Position numbers and translations under genes: made by a program. A DNA stretch of 64,000 bases, from positions 2,367,001 to 2,431,000 of the forward strand of contig NZ_CP116221.1 of NCBI RefSeq assembly GCF_023556315.2, given 5' to 3'. Shown piece after piece: positions 20,519 to 28,974 of the stretch. Source of the stretch: Psychroserpens ponticola (GTDB lineage: Bacteria; Bacteroidota; Bacteroidia; Flavobacteriales; Flavobacteriaceae). Each line of letters begins with the position of its first letter. Positions within the stretch are counted from its first letter, which is position 1. The notes under the pieces are model-generated. The model searched no databases. It was not told the DNA's origin and saw only the letters and a list, made by a program, of their open reading frames with translations.

Positions 20519-22222
20519 ATGCAAACATTAGATTGGATTGTACTTATTAGTACATTATTGCTTATTGTCGTTTATGGAACATATCAGTCTCGAGGCAGTA
20601 AAAATGTAAAAGATTTTTTAAAAGGTGGTAATACATCAAAATGGTGGACCATTGGCCTATCTGTAATGGCAACTCAAGCAAGTGCTATTACATTTCTTTC
20701 TACTCCTGGACAAGCCTTTAATGACGGAATGGGATTTGTGCAATTTTATTTCGGATTACCAATTGCTATGGTTGTAATTTGTATGGTGTTTATTCCATTA
20801 TACCATCGACTGAAGGTATATACAGCTTATGAATTTTTAGAAGATCGTTTTGACTTAAAAACCAGAACATTAACAGCTATCTTATTTTTAATTCAACGTG
20901 GACTGGCTGCAGGAATTACCATTTTTGCACCTGCAATTATATTATCAGCAGTTTTAGGATGGAATTTACTACTACTAAATGTGATTATTGGTGTATTAGT
21001 TATTATTTACACCGTTTCTGGAGGAACAAAAGCCGTAAATGTGACTCAAAAACATCAAATGATTGTCATTTTCACAGGAATGATTATTGCATTTGTTTTG
21101 ATTATTGACAAGCTTCCAACTGACATCACTTTCTCAAAAGCACTTGATATTGCTGGTGCTAGTGGCAAAATGGAAGTTCTAGATTTTTCATTTGATTTTA
21201 ATAATCGTTATACTGTTTGGAGTGGACTTATTGGAGGAACATTCTTAATGTTATCCTACTTCGGAACAGATCAAAGTCAGGTGCAACGTTATTTATCCGG
21301 AAAATCTTTAAAGGAAATGCAAATTGGGATGATGTTTAACGGACTTTTAAAGATACCAATGCAATTTTTCATCTTATTGGTAGGTGTTATGGTATTTGTT
21401 TTTTATCAATTCAACCAAGCTCCTGTAAACTTTAATCCAACTGCCACTGATGTCGTTTTAAATTCTGAATATGCTGAAGAATACAAGTCCATTCAAGACA
21501 AACAACAGCTTATATTTGAAGACAAACAAGCTTTAATTTCATCGTTTGTTGCATCAAATGATAGTGATCTCTCTAAAGAAATCGCTTCCTTAAACACTTT
21601 AAATGATAAACTTAGAGCAGACGCTAAAGTATTGATTGAAAAAGCTGGAAATTCCCAAAATATTAAAGTTGAAAGTAATGATAAAGATTATGTATTTATA
21701 CACTTTATTTTAAACAATTTACCTAGAGGCTTAATAGGATTGCTCTTAGCTGTAATTTTAAGCGCAGCCATGTCTAGTACTTCTAGTGAATTAAATGCTT
21801 TGGCAAGTACCACAACTATGGATTTATACAAAAGGAACACTCCTGAAAAGTCTGATACCGAAATGGTAAAAGTGTCTAGATGGTTTACTTTAGGATGGGG
21901 AATTATTGCTATTGGAGTCGCTTGTGTCGCTAATCTTGCCGAAAATTTGATTCAGCTGGTAAATATTATTGGTTCTATTTTCTACGGAAATGTCTTAGGC
22001 ATATTTCTACTTGGCTTCTTCTTTAAGTTCGTAAAAGGCAATGCTGTATTTTCTGCAGCTTTAATCACACAAGTTCTTGTCATTGGATTATTCCTACTTA
22101 ATGAATATGAATTGATCAACCTTCCATTTTTATGGTTGAATTTTGTTGGTTGTGTGATTGTTATAAGCATAGCATGTATAATTCAAAGCTTAAGTAAAAA
22201 CAATACGCATTCAGAAGCATAA
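20519..22222 (+). CDS. Sodium:solute symporter family transporter
   Basis: This 567-residue inner-membrane protein has about 13-14 hydrophobic segments. Its early sequence LSVMATQASAITFLSTPGQAF is the sodium-binding and gating region of the SSS (SLC5-like) family. A central polar loop of about 100 residues (residues 305-400) interrupts the helices, and a cluster of small residues (AMSSTSSELNALASTTTMDLY) follows. It would co-transport Na+ with a sugar, nucleobase or similar solute. Adjacency to the PIG-L gene suggests an acetylated sugar, but this is an inference. Confidence 0.92.
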   Translation: MQTLDWIVLISTLLLIVVYGTYQSRGSKNVKDFLKGGNTSKWWTIGLSVMATQASAITFLSTPGQAFNDGMGFVQFYFGLPIAMVVICMVFIPLYHRLKVYTAYEFLEDRFDLKTRTLTAILFLIQRGLAAGITIFAPAIILSAVLGWNLLLLNVIIGVLVIIYTVSGGTKAVNVTQKHQMIVIFTGMIIAFVLIIDKLPTDITFSKALDIAGASGKMEVLDFSFDFNNRYTVWSGLIGGTFLMLSYFGTDQSQVQRYLSGKSLKEMQIGMMFNGLLKIPMQFFILLVGVMVFVFYQFNQAPVNFNPTATDVVLNSEYAEEYKSIQDKQQLIFEDKQALISSFVASNDSDLSKEIASLNTLNDKLRADAKVLIEKAGNSQNIKVESNDKDYVFIHFILNNLPRGLIGLLLAVILSAAMSSTSSELNALASTTTMDLYKRNTPEKSDTEMVKVSRWFTLGWGIIAIGVACVANLAENLIQLVNIIGSIFYGNVLGIFLLGFFFKFVKGNAVFSAALITQVLVIGLFLLNEYELINLPFLWLNFVGCVIVISIACIIQSLSKNNTHSEA

Positions 22223-22240
22223 CTTATAATACACATAAAA

Positions 22241-22270
22241 AAAGACCTTCTGATATTTCAAAAGGTCTTT
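22241..22270. terminator. Bidirectional intrinsic terminator
   Basis: AAAGACCTT (22241-22249) pairs with AAGGTCTTT (22262-22270), giving a nine-pair stem. An A-run on the left and a T-run on the right allow it to end transcripts from both sides: the symporter gene on the plus strand and the DUF2911 gene on the minus strand. Confidence 0.88.
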
Positions 22271-22293
22271 TTTTTATATAATTATGAATAGGA

Positions 22294-23142
22294 TTACATT
22301 GCTCCCCATTCTTTTAAAGACTCCATATTCATTTTAACATAACCATCATTCTTTGCTTCCTTAGCTCCAGCCATTGATGCTTTTGCAGCTTCAATAGCTT
22401 TGTCTTTATTACCAGCTTTAGCATGAATTAAAGCCTGCTGACGCAACCACCAAAAACGCGGTTGATCTTTTGTCATATCAATTGCTCTATCAATCCATTT
22501 TACTGCTGTATCAATATCTTTATCAGATTCTAAGTAATAACGTGCAGCAGCATAATAATCATCTGCTCCAGGTCCAGCCATAATTTTATCAATAGCATTA
22601 GTAACTGACTTATCTGTTGGTACATCAAACTTAACACCAACATATGCGTTTTCCCACATCAATCCTATATTAGCAGATTCACTAGTCAAATCATCAAAAG
22701 AAATAGTAAATGTTTCTATTTTCATTGGAATTGGATATACTTCAGCAGTAACTTTTGCTGCAACTTTAGTGTCATCCCATTCACTTGGAGTTCCCCAATT
22801 TTCAGTGTTTGAATAAAAAACAACTTCCCAAGATTTTTCAGAAGGTGTTACAAAAATAGCATATGATCCTGCCTTAAGCTCCTTACCTTCAACAGTAACA
22901 TCATCACTGAATGTTATCATTGTATTTTTGTTAGCTCCAGTTCTCCATAGTTTACCATAAGGTACTAGATCTCCAAAAATAGTACGCCCTCTCATGTTAG
23001 GTCTAGAATATTCAATAGATACATCTGTTAACCCAACTTTTTGTTCCACTTTAGAAAATGGACTAGGTTGTGGTGTTTCAATTTGAGCATTTACATTGAA
23101 AGCAATTGCAAACACTGCAAATACGAGTAATAATTTTTTCAT
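22294..23142 (-). CDS. Exported DUF2911 family protein
   Basis: This 282-residue protein has a signal peptide (to about residue 19, ending NVNAQ). Its core (VEYSRPNMRGRTIFGDLVPYGKLWRTGANKNT) is the DUF2911 signature common in Bacteroidetes. The C-terminal third contains helical TPR-like repeats (YYLESDKDIDTAVKWIDRAIDMTKD). Function is unknown; the location is probably periplasmic. It shares a terminator with the convergent symporter and has no operon partner. Confidence 0.87.
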   Translation of the reverse strand: MKKLLLVFAVFAIAFNVNAQIETPQPSPFSKVEQKVGLTDVSIEYSRPNMRGRTIFGDLVPYGKLWRTGANKNTMITFSDDVTVEGKELKAGSYAIFVTPSEKSWEVVFYSNTENWGTPSEWDDTKVAAKVTAEVYPIPMKIETFTISFDDLTSESANIGLMWENAYVGVKFDVPTDKSVTNAIDKIMAGPGADDYYAAARYYLESDKDIDTAVKWIDRAIDMTKDQPRFWWLRQQALIHAKAGNKDKAIEAAKASMAGAKEAKNDGYVKMNMESLKEWGAM

Positions 23143-23368
23143 AGTATTAGATTTATTGATTAGTTTATAATTCTTGTAAAATTACGAACTAGACGAGTCT
23201 TTATTTGTTAATAAAACTATAAATTAAAGTGTACTGAACTATTCAAAACCACTACATTAAAAATTCAAAACTAAACCACAAAGTCCTTCTTAATATCTTA
23301 CAAGTTTTCTATTTTCAAGATGGATGCTGTATTAAATTTTTAAGTATTACTAATGTCTTGTTAAATTT

Positions 23369-23411
23369 TGTTTAACATATATCTAAAATAGTTAAACATA
23401 TCGTATATTTA
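23369..23411 (+). promoter_or_regulatory. Promoter with paired dyad TGTTTAA-N16-TTAAACA, unit 1
   Basis: TGTTTAA (23369-23375) and TTAAACA (23392-23398) form an inverted repeat with 16 bases between. Five bases later comes TATATTTA (23404-23411), a near match to the -7 consensus. The start codon of the TetR gene is 18 bases further on. The same sequence, spacing and distance to the -7 box recur at 26932-26974. No TTTG is present at the -33 position, which falls between the half-sites. This looks like a regulated promoter for the TetR-ABC1-DUF2867 operon. Confidence 0.72.
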
Positions 23412-23428
23412 CATCGTAATATTTTATC

Positions 23429-24082
23429 ATGGGAAAAAAGAAAAACATAAATAGCAATGATTTAATTACTTTCTACATGGATTACGTTTTAGAACACAAC
23501 CATAATCCTAAAACTGTATATGCATTTGCAAAAGCTAATAATTTTGAAGAGCAAAAATTTTATGAATTCTTCAGTTCTTTCAAATCCATAGAGAAACACA
23601 TATTCAAAGCATTTTATGATAATACATATAATGCTCTAGAAAGAAATGATGACTACCATTCGTTTGATGCAAGACATAAATTGCTAAGCTTCTATTTTAC
23701 ATTTTTCGAAAATTTAACAGCCAACAGAAGCTACGTTATTTATGCTCTTGAAAACCACAAAAATAGCTTAAAGGGTTTACAACTACTTTCTGAACTAAAA
23801 CATGCTTTTATCAATTACATTGGAGGTTTAGAAATAGAACTTATAGACGTTAAGCAAGCGCAAATAGATAAAATTCAACGTCGTGGGCTCAAAGAATCTG
23901 CTTGGTTACAGCTATTAATAACTCTCAAATTCTGGATGGATGATACATCTTCTAGCTTTGAGAAAACAGACATTTTTATTGAAAAATCAATCAATACAAG
24001 TTTTGATATTCTCGACGTTGCACCTATGAAAAGCATTATAGACTTTGGAAAATTTATTTTCAAAGAAAAAATTCAAATGTAA
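23429..24082 (+). CDS. TetR-family regulator-like protein
   Basis: This 217-residue protein has an N-terminal helix-turn-helix region (TVYAFAKANNFEEQKFYEFF) and a helical C-terminal domain of the Bacteroidetes TetR C-terminal type. Compared with classic TetR proteins the DNA-binding segment is diverged (FAKANNFEEQKFYEFFSSFKSIEKHIF), so DNA binding is likely but less certain. The 14-base gap to the ABC1 kinase gene implies co-transcription. An upstream dyad could be its own operator, a common arrangement. It is not known what ligand it senses. Confidence 0.72.
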   Translation: MGKKKNINSNDLITFYMDYVLEHNHNPKTVYAFAKANNFEEQKFYEFFSSFKSIEKHIFKAFYDNTYNALERNDDYHSFDARHKLLSFYFTFFENLTANRSYVIYALENHKNSLKGLQLLSELKHAFINYIGGLEIELIDVKQAQIDKIQRRGLKESAWLQLLITLKFWMDDTSSSFEKTDIFIEKSINTSFDILDVAPMKSIIDFGKFIFKEKIQM

Positions 24083-24096
24083 TAAATTAGTCCAAA

Positions 24097-25407
24097 ATGA
24101 AAACGATAGATAACATACCAACATCAAAAATACAACGTGCATCGAAATTAGTTTCAACAGGTGCCAAAGTTGGCGTGAACTATCTAAAGTATTATGGAGA
24201 TAAATTAACCAAAACAGAACTAGAAGCAAAAGAACGTTTAAACAAAAATAATGCTACAGATATTTACGATGGATTAAAACAATTAAAAGGAAGTGCTCTA
24301 AAAGTTGCTCAAATGCTAAGTATGGAAAAAAGCATAATGCCTCAAGCCTATGTAGAAAAATTCTCTTTAGCCCAATTTTCTGTACCACCTCTTTCACCAC
24401 CTTTGGTAATAAAAACATTTAAAAAATACTTTGGAAAACTTCCAAGGGAATTATATGATACTTTTAATGCAACGTCTGTAAATGCTGCCAGTATTGGACA
24501 AGTCCATGTGGCAACTAAGGATGGGAAAAAACTTGCTGTGAAAATCCAATATCCAGGCGTTGCAGAAAGTATCGCTTCAGATTTAGCCATGGTAAAACCA
24601 ATTGCCATGAGCATGTTTAATATTAAAGGAAAAGGCTCTGATAAGTATTTTAAAGAAGTTGAACATAAATTAGCAGAAGAAACAGACTATATTCTAGAAG
24701 TAAAACAAAGCAAAGAAATTGTTGAAGCTTGCAGTCATATTCAAAATCTAAAATTTCCTCAATATTATGAAGCACTTTCTAATGAGAGAATCATCACTAT
24801 GGATTATATGGTTGGTGAACATCTTTCAGAATTTGCAGCACATAATACAAATCAGGAAGTCGCTAATAAAATAGGACAAGCTCTTTGGGACTTTTATATG
24901 TATCAAATTCACAATCTTAAAAAAGTACATGCAGATCCGCATCCAGGAAACTTTCTTATTTCTGAGGATTCTAAACTCATCGCTTTAGATTTTGGTTGCA
25001 TGAAGATAATTCCAGAAGAGTTTTACAAACCTTATTTTGAATTGGCTGAAACAGAAAACATAGTAAACAAAGCAAAATTTGAAACAAAACTCTACGAGCT
25101 TGAAATTTTACGCAAAGATGACTCAAAAGAAGAAATTGTTTTTTTTACAGCAATGTTTCATGAAATGTTGAGTCTTTTTACACAACCATTACATGCTGAA
25201 ATCTTTGATTTTTCAGATGATACATTCTTCGGAAAAATTGCAGCATTAGGTGAAAAATATTCTAAAAATACGGAGTTACGCAAAATGAATGGAAATAGAG
25301 GTTCTCAACATTTCATCTATATGAATCGAACATTTTTTGGCCTATATAATTTAATGTTCGATTTAAAAGCGAAAGCTATTACCATTAATAATTTTCGAAA
25401 CTTATAA
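24097..25407 (+). CDS. ABC1/AarF (UbiB-like) atypical kinase family protein
   Basis: This 436-residue protein has the UbiB/ADCK-type kinase layout: an A-rich ATP loop in NAASIGQVHVA, the lysine in KLAVKIQYPG, the catalytic HADPHPGNFLI and the metal-binding LDFGCMKI. The usual KxGQ N-terminal motif appears as KVAQMLSME, with alanine for glycine. Family members act in isoprenoid quinone or lipid homeostasis as atypical kinases or ATPases. Within this operon it may protect membrane lipids or quinones from oxidative damage; that is inference. Confidence 0.87.
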   Translation: MKTIDNIPTSKIQRASKLVSTGAKVGVNYLKYYGDKLTKTELEAKERLNKNNATDIYDGLKQLKGSALKVAQMLSMEKSIMPQAYVEKFSLAQFSVPPLSPPLVIKTFKKYFGKLPRELYDTFNATSVNAASIGQVHVATKDGKKLAVKIQYPGVAESIASDLAMVKPIAMSMFNIKGKGSDKYFKEVEHKLAEETDYILEVKQSKEIVEACSHIQNLKFPQYYEALSNERIITMDYMVGEHLSEFAAHNTNQEVANKIGQALWDFYMYQIHNLKKVHADPHPGNFLISEDSKLIALDFGCMKIIPEEFYKPYFELAETENIVNKAKFETKLYELEILRKDDSKEEIVFFTAMFHEMLSLFTQPLHAEIFDFSDDTFFGKIAALGEKYSKNTELRKMNGNRGSQHFIYMNRTFFGLYNLMFDLKAKAITINNFRNL

Positions 25408-25422
25408 TACTTCTATTAGGTT

Positions 25423-26847
25423 ATGAAAATCCTTGTAACAGGTGCAACAGGCTACATTGGGAAACGGATAATTCCGTTATTACTCAATGACCATCATCGT
25501 GTTGTTTGTGCGATTAGAGATAAACTTCGTGCTGATAAAAATTATGCAAATGAAGATTTAATTGAAATTGTTGAAGCCGATTTCTTAAAGCCTGAAACAC
25601 TACACAATATTCCAAAAGATATTGATATTGTCTATTACTTGATTCACTCTATGTCCAACTCTTCAAACGATTTTGAATCACTAGAGGAACGTTGTGCTAT
25701 TAATTTCAAAAACTACATAGAAACCACAAATGCCAAACAAGTCATTTACCTTAGTGGAATTACCAATGAAACTAATTTATCTAAACATCTTCAATCACGA
25801 AAAAATGTGGAAGACTGTTTAAAATCTGATGCCTATGGTCTCACCATTTTTAAAGCAGGAATCATTGTCGGCTCTGGTAGTTCTTCATTTGAAATTATAA
25901 GAGATTTAGTTGAAAAATTACCATTTATGATTGCTCCAAAATGGTTAAACACAAAAACACAACCTTTAGCTGTTAGAGATGTTTTGGCATTCTTACACAG
26001 AAGTGCCGGAAAAGAGAAATTATATAATAAATCGTATGATGTTTTTGGTTCTGAAGTATTAACCTATAAACAAATGCTGTTACAATTTGCAGAAGTAAGA
26101 AGTCTAAAACGGTACATTTTAACGGTTCCTATTATGACTCCTAAACTATCCTCCTATTGGTTGTATTTTGTCACTTCAACGTCTTACAAATTAGCATCTT
26201 CATTGGTAGATAGTATGGGAATTCAAATCATTGGAAAACCAAGTAATATCAATAAAATTCTAGAGGTCAATCCTATGACTTACAAACAAGCTGTTGAATT
26301 AGCTTTCGAAAAAATAGAACAAAATAGTATTGTTTCTAGCTGGAAAGACTCTATGATAAGCAGCGGAAGACTTAGAAATAATCTTCATAAATATATCAAT
26401 GTACCAAAATATGGTTGTTTTACAGATTATAAAGAACGTAAAGTCATAAATACTGAAAAAACTATTGATAAAATCTGGAGTATTGGCGGAAAAAATGGTT
26501 GGTATTACGGTACATTTCTTTGGAAAATAAGAGGTTATATCGATAAACTATTTGGAGGCATCGGTTTACGCAGAGGTAGAACAAGTCCTACCAATTTAGA
26601 AGTTGGTGACGCCTTAGATTTTTGGCGAGTTATTTATGCAGACAAAGCACAACAAAAACTTCTACTCTATGCAGAAATGAGACTTCCTGGTGAAGCTTGG
26701 TTAGAATTCAAAATTGAAGAGGGTTTACTCAAACAAACAGCTACTTTCAGGCCTAGAGGGATTTGGGGCAGATTATATTGGTATAGTGTATTACCTTTTC
26801 ATGGTTTTATATTCAAAGGAATGATAAACAAGCTTGTAACAGTTTAA
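25423..26847 (+). CDS. NAD(P)-binding DUF2867 domain protein
   Basis: This 474-residue protein has an N-terminal Rossmann fold with the GATGYIGKRIIP nucleotide loop, an atypical SDR catalytic region (YLSGITNETNLSKHLQSR) and a C-terminal DUF2867 domain (residues about 320-474: IWSIGGKNGWYYG, LDFWRVIYAD, RPRGIWGRLYWYSVLPFH). Such proteins often occur with photolyase and TIGR03643 genes. The reaction is unknown. It is 15 bases downstream of the ABC1 kinase gene and appears to end this operon. Confidence 0.83.
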   Translation: MKILVTGATGYIGKRIIPLLLNDHHRVVCAIRDKLRADKNYANEDLIEIVEADFLKPETLHNIPKDIDIVYYLIHSMSNSSNDFESLEERCAINFKNYIETTNAKQVIYLSGITNETNLSKHLQSRKNVEDCLKSDAYGLTIFKAGIIVGSGSSSFEIIRDLVEKLPFMIAPKWLNTKTQPLAVRDVLAFLHRSAGKEKLYNKSYDVFGSEVLTYKQMLLQFAEVRSLKRYILTVPIMTPKLSSYWLYFVTSTSYKLASSLVDSMGIQIIGKPSNINKILEVNPMTYKQAVELAFEKIEQNSIVSSWKDSMISSGRLRNNLHKYINVPKYGCFTDYKERKVINTEKTIDKIWSIGGKNGWYYGTFLWKIRGYIDKLFGGIGLRRGRTSPTNLEVGDALDFWRVIYADKAQQKLLLYAEMRLPGEAWLEFKIEEGLLKQTATFRPRGIWGRLYWYSVLPFHGFIFKGMINKLVTV

Positions 26848-26931
26848 GAGATCTTAGTTAGACATTAATGAATTCATTTTTACTTAATTCACAATACTAT
26901 AACTAAAATCTATAGTGATATGTTATTTTTT

Positions 26932-26974
26932 TGTTTAAACATACATTATAAACATTAAACATTTTGTAAATTTG
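26932..26974 (+). promoter_or_regulatory. Promoter with paired dyad TGTTTAA-N16-TTAAACA, unit 2
   Basis: TGTTTAA (26932-26938) and TTAAACA (26955-26961) flank 16 bases; five bases on, TAAATTTG (26967-26974) matches the -7 consensus exactly. The left half-site is part of the ten-base palindrome TGTTTAAACA. All spacings equal those of the dyad at 23369-23411, and the -33 TTTG is missing here too. It would drive the eight-gene operon ending with photolyase. Predicted transcription start is near 26980. Confidence 0.75.
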
Positions 26975-27035
26975 AGTATTATGAAATCTATAATCATCAG
27001 GTTTTAGATTACAGGATTCCAAATAATTAATTAAA

Positions 27036-27071
27036 ATGAGGTATCTGCAATTTAATTTTCAATTTACGTAA
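27036..27071 (+). other. Possible 11-codon leader reading frame coupled to the next gene
   Basis: ATG at 27036 opens a frame encoding MRYLQFNFQFT. Its TAA overlaps the ATG of the TIGR03643 gene (TAATG at 27069-27073). In a transcript starting near 26980 this frame would be translated just before the first gene and could couple or tune its translation. Such short frames also arise by chance in AT-rich leaders. Confidence 0.3.
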
Positions 27072-27343
27072 TGAAATTAGATCTAATTACGACTGATAGA
27101 ATCATAGAAATGGCTTGGGAAGATAGAACCACTTTTGAAGCTATAGAATTTCAATTTGGCTTAAAAGAACAAAACGTCATTAAACTGATGCGGAAAGAGA
27201 TGAAACCCAAAAGTTTCAAAATGTGGCGCAAACGAGTTCAAGGTCGTAAAACAAAACATGAAAAATTACGAACATTTTCAGAGGGTAGATTTAAATGTTC
27301 CAGACAAAAACAGATAACCCAAAACTCGATATCTAAACGATAA
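27071..27343 (+). CDS. TIGR03643 (DUF2805) family protein
   Basis: This 90-residue basic protein matches the TIGR03643 pattern: RIIEMAWEDRTTFEAIEFQFGL, then EQNVIKLMRKEMKPKSFKMW and KRVQGRKTKHEKL. A helix-turn-helix-like fold is likely. These small proteins are found next to photolyase, SDR and related light- or oxidative-stress genes in many bacteria; the molecular function is unknown. It is the first gene of an apparent eight-gene operon. Confidence 0.87.
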   Translation: MKLDLITTDRIIEMAWEDRTTFEAIEFQFGLKEQNVIKLMRKEMKPKSFKMWRKRVQGRKTKHEKLRTFSEGRFKCSRQKQITQNSISKR

Positions 27344-27397
27344 TATTTTTTTAGATTGAAAAAACAAGAATACACAACTACATAAACATATAAAATT

Positions 27398-27622
27398 ATG
27401 GAATTAATAAACAAAGCCTTAGAGTTCGAGAAAAGAAAGATGAAGTCACTTTCAACAAGTGATCGTGTTAAAATTTCTCGTGAAGCAAAAGCCTTGATAT
27501 TAGATTTAAATAAAATTTACATTGAACGTAAAGATCAAAAAATAATGGACCTTATGAAGCGCTTAACTCTAATCAAAAGAAAAGTTGAAAAGCGTTTAAA
27601 AGGCGCTCCATTAACAGCATAA
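27398..27622 (+). CDS. Small helical protein of unknown function
   Basis: This 74-residue protein is strongly basic and almost wholly helical (NKALEFEKRKMKSLSTSDRV... RLTLIKRKVEKRLKGAPLTA), possibly a short coiled-coil. The start at 27398 is an ATG preceded by an A-rich leader. No family was recognised. It lies between TIGR03643 and the SDR gene, where many genomes carry other small proteins, and it has no cysteine pairs of the DUF2256 type. Confidence 0.55.
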   Translation: MELINKALEFEKRKMKSLSTSDRVKISREAKALILDLNKIYIERKDQKIMDLMKRLTLIKRKVEKRLKGAPLTA

Positions 27623-27633
27623 CTTAACTTCAA

Positions 27634-28317
27634 TTGAAAACATATATCATTATTGGAGGTAGTCGAGGTATTGGCAACGCAATAGTTCATACGCTACTTA
27701 AACATCATAAGGTGATTAATATTAGCAGAACAAAACCAGAGCTAGTGCACAACAACCTCATGCATTACAATTGTGACATTCTTACTGATGATTTACCAGA
27801 AATAGAAATAGCAGACGGCTTAGTCTATTGTCCTGGTAGTATCAATTTAAAACCGATAAATCGTTTAAACTTAGATGAATTTAGATCAGATTATGAAATA
27901 AATGTCATAGGTGCTGTAAAAGCGATTCAAAAGTATTTGACTATTATTAAAAATGGCAAAAACCCATCTATCATTTTGTTTAGTACAGTTGCTGCTAAAT
28001 TAGGAATGCCATTTCATGCAAGTGTTGCAGCTGCTAAATCTGGAGTTGAAGGCTTAGTAAAATCATTAGGAGCAGAACTAGCTACCACACTTAGAATAAA
28101 CGCTATTGCTCCTACTGTAACGAATACTGATTTAGCTTCAAAACTATTACGCAATGACAAAATGATTGAAAATATTGCAGAACGTCATCCAATGAAAAAA
28201 TTCTTACAACCAGAAGATGTGGCTGGTATGGCTGAATTTTTATTATCCGAAAAATCAAGTTCAATTTCAGGACAAATCTTTGAAATGGATTGTGGAATCG
28301 TGAGTTTCAAATTATAA
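27634..28317 (+). CDS. SDR family oxidoreductase with atypical active site
   Basis: This 227-residue protein starts at a TTG 12 bases after the preceding stop. The Rossmann loop GGSRGIGNAIVH and the NVIGAVKAIQ helix are those of classical SDRs. The catalytic Tyr-x3-Lys is altered: the segment HASVAAAKSGVEGL keeps the lysine, but the tyrosine position holds valine. The usual serine region is LFSTVAAKLG. A role in redox metabolism under light or oxidative stress is inferred from the operon. Confidence 0.85.
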   Translation: MKTYIIIGGSRGIGNAIVHTLLKHHKVINISRTKPELVHNNLMHYNCDILTDDLPEIEIADGLVYCPGSINLKPINRLNLDEFRSDYEINVIGAVKAIQKYLTIIKNGKNPSIILFSTVAAKLGMPFHASVAAAKSGVEGLVKSLGAELATTLRINAIAPTVTNTDLASKLLRNDKMIENIAERHPMKKFLQPEDVAGMAEFLLSEKSSSISGQIFEMDCGIVSFKL

Positions 28318-28318
28318 T

Positions 28319-28798
28319 ATGGATCAAACTTCTATTTACGATATCAAAATTAAGAACCTTAACGGAAAACCTTTAGAACTATCAAATTTTAAAGGCAAAT
28401 ACATTCTCTTTGTTAATGTCGCATCAAAATGTGGATTTACACCTCAATACAAAAGCTTGCAAGAACTATATGATAATTATAAGGACAAGCTTGTTGTCAT
28501 CGGTATTCCTTGCAATCAATTTGGAAAACAAGAACCAGGAAATGCAAAAGCTATTGAATCCTTTTGTGAAATAAATTATGGTGTCACCTTTCCTATAACC
28601 GAAAAATTAGATGTAAAAGGAACCAACCAACACCCTTTATATACTTGGCTAACTCAAAAGCAATTGAATGGATCATCAAATTCTAGTGTCAAATGGAATT
28701 TTCAGAAATATCTAGTTGGTCCACAAGGTGAATTTATCAACTATTATTTTTCGTTGACGTCACCAACAAGTTCAAAAATCACTAAACACTTAAAATAG
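28319..28798 (+). CDS. Glutathione peroxidase-like thiol peroxidase
   Basis: This 159-residue protein has the family signature NVASKCGFTPQYKSLQ, with the peroxidatic cysteine at about residue 38. The glutamine motif is PCNQFGKQEPG and the tryptophan-asparagine motif is SVKWNFQKYLV. A second cysteine in ESFCEINYGV could be the resolving residue, making it thioredoxin-dependent rather than glutathione-dependent. It reduces hydroperoxides in the cytoplasm. It starts one base after the SDR gene. Confidence 0.92.
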   Translation: MDQTSIYDIKIKNLNGKPLELSNFKGKYILFVNVASKCGFTPQYKSLQELYDNYKDKLVVIGIPCNQFGKQEPGNAKAIESFCEINYGVTFPITEKLDVKGTNQHPLYTWLTQKQLNGSSNSSVKWNFQKYLVGPQGEFINYYFSLTSPTSSKITKHLK

Positions 28799-28806
28799 CT
28801 ACTATT

Positions 28807-28974
28807 ATGTTCGGATTATTTAAGACAAGTTCTGAAGCTGATAAACTTCAAAAAAAGTATAAAAAACTTATGAAAGAATGGCATACATTATCGACTACAA
28901 ATAGATCTGAAAGCGATAAAAAATACGCTGAAGCCGAGAAGATTCAAGAACAAATAAAGCACTTACAAAACTAA
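28807..28974 (+). CDS. Lacal_2735 family small protein
   Basis: This 55-residue protein (MFGLFKTSSEADKLQKKYKK...) is an amphipathic helical protein with the YAEAEKIQEQI end characteristic of the flavobacterial Lacal_2735 family. Its start lies eight bases after the peroxidase gene and its stop overlaps the TspO start (TAATG). Function is unknown; the operon suggests expression in oxidative or light stress. Confidence 0.8.
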   Translation: MFGLFKTSSEADKLQKKYKKLMKEWHTLSTTNRSESDKKYAEAEKIQEQIKHLQN

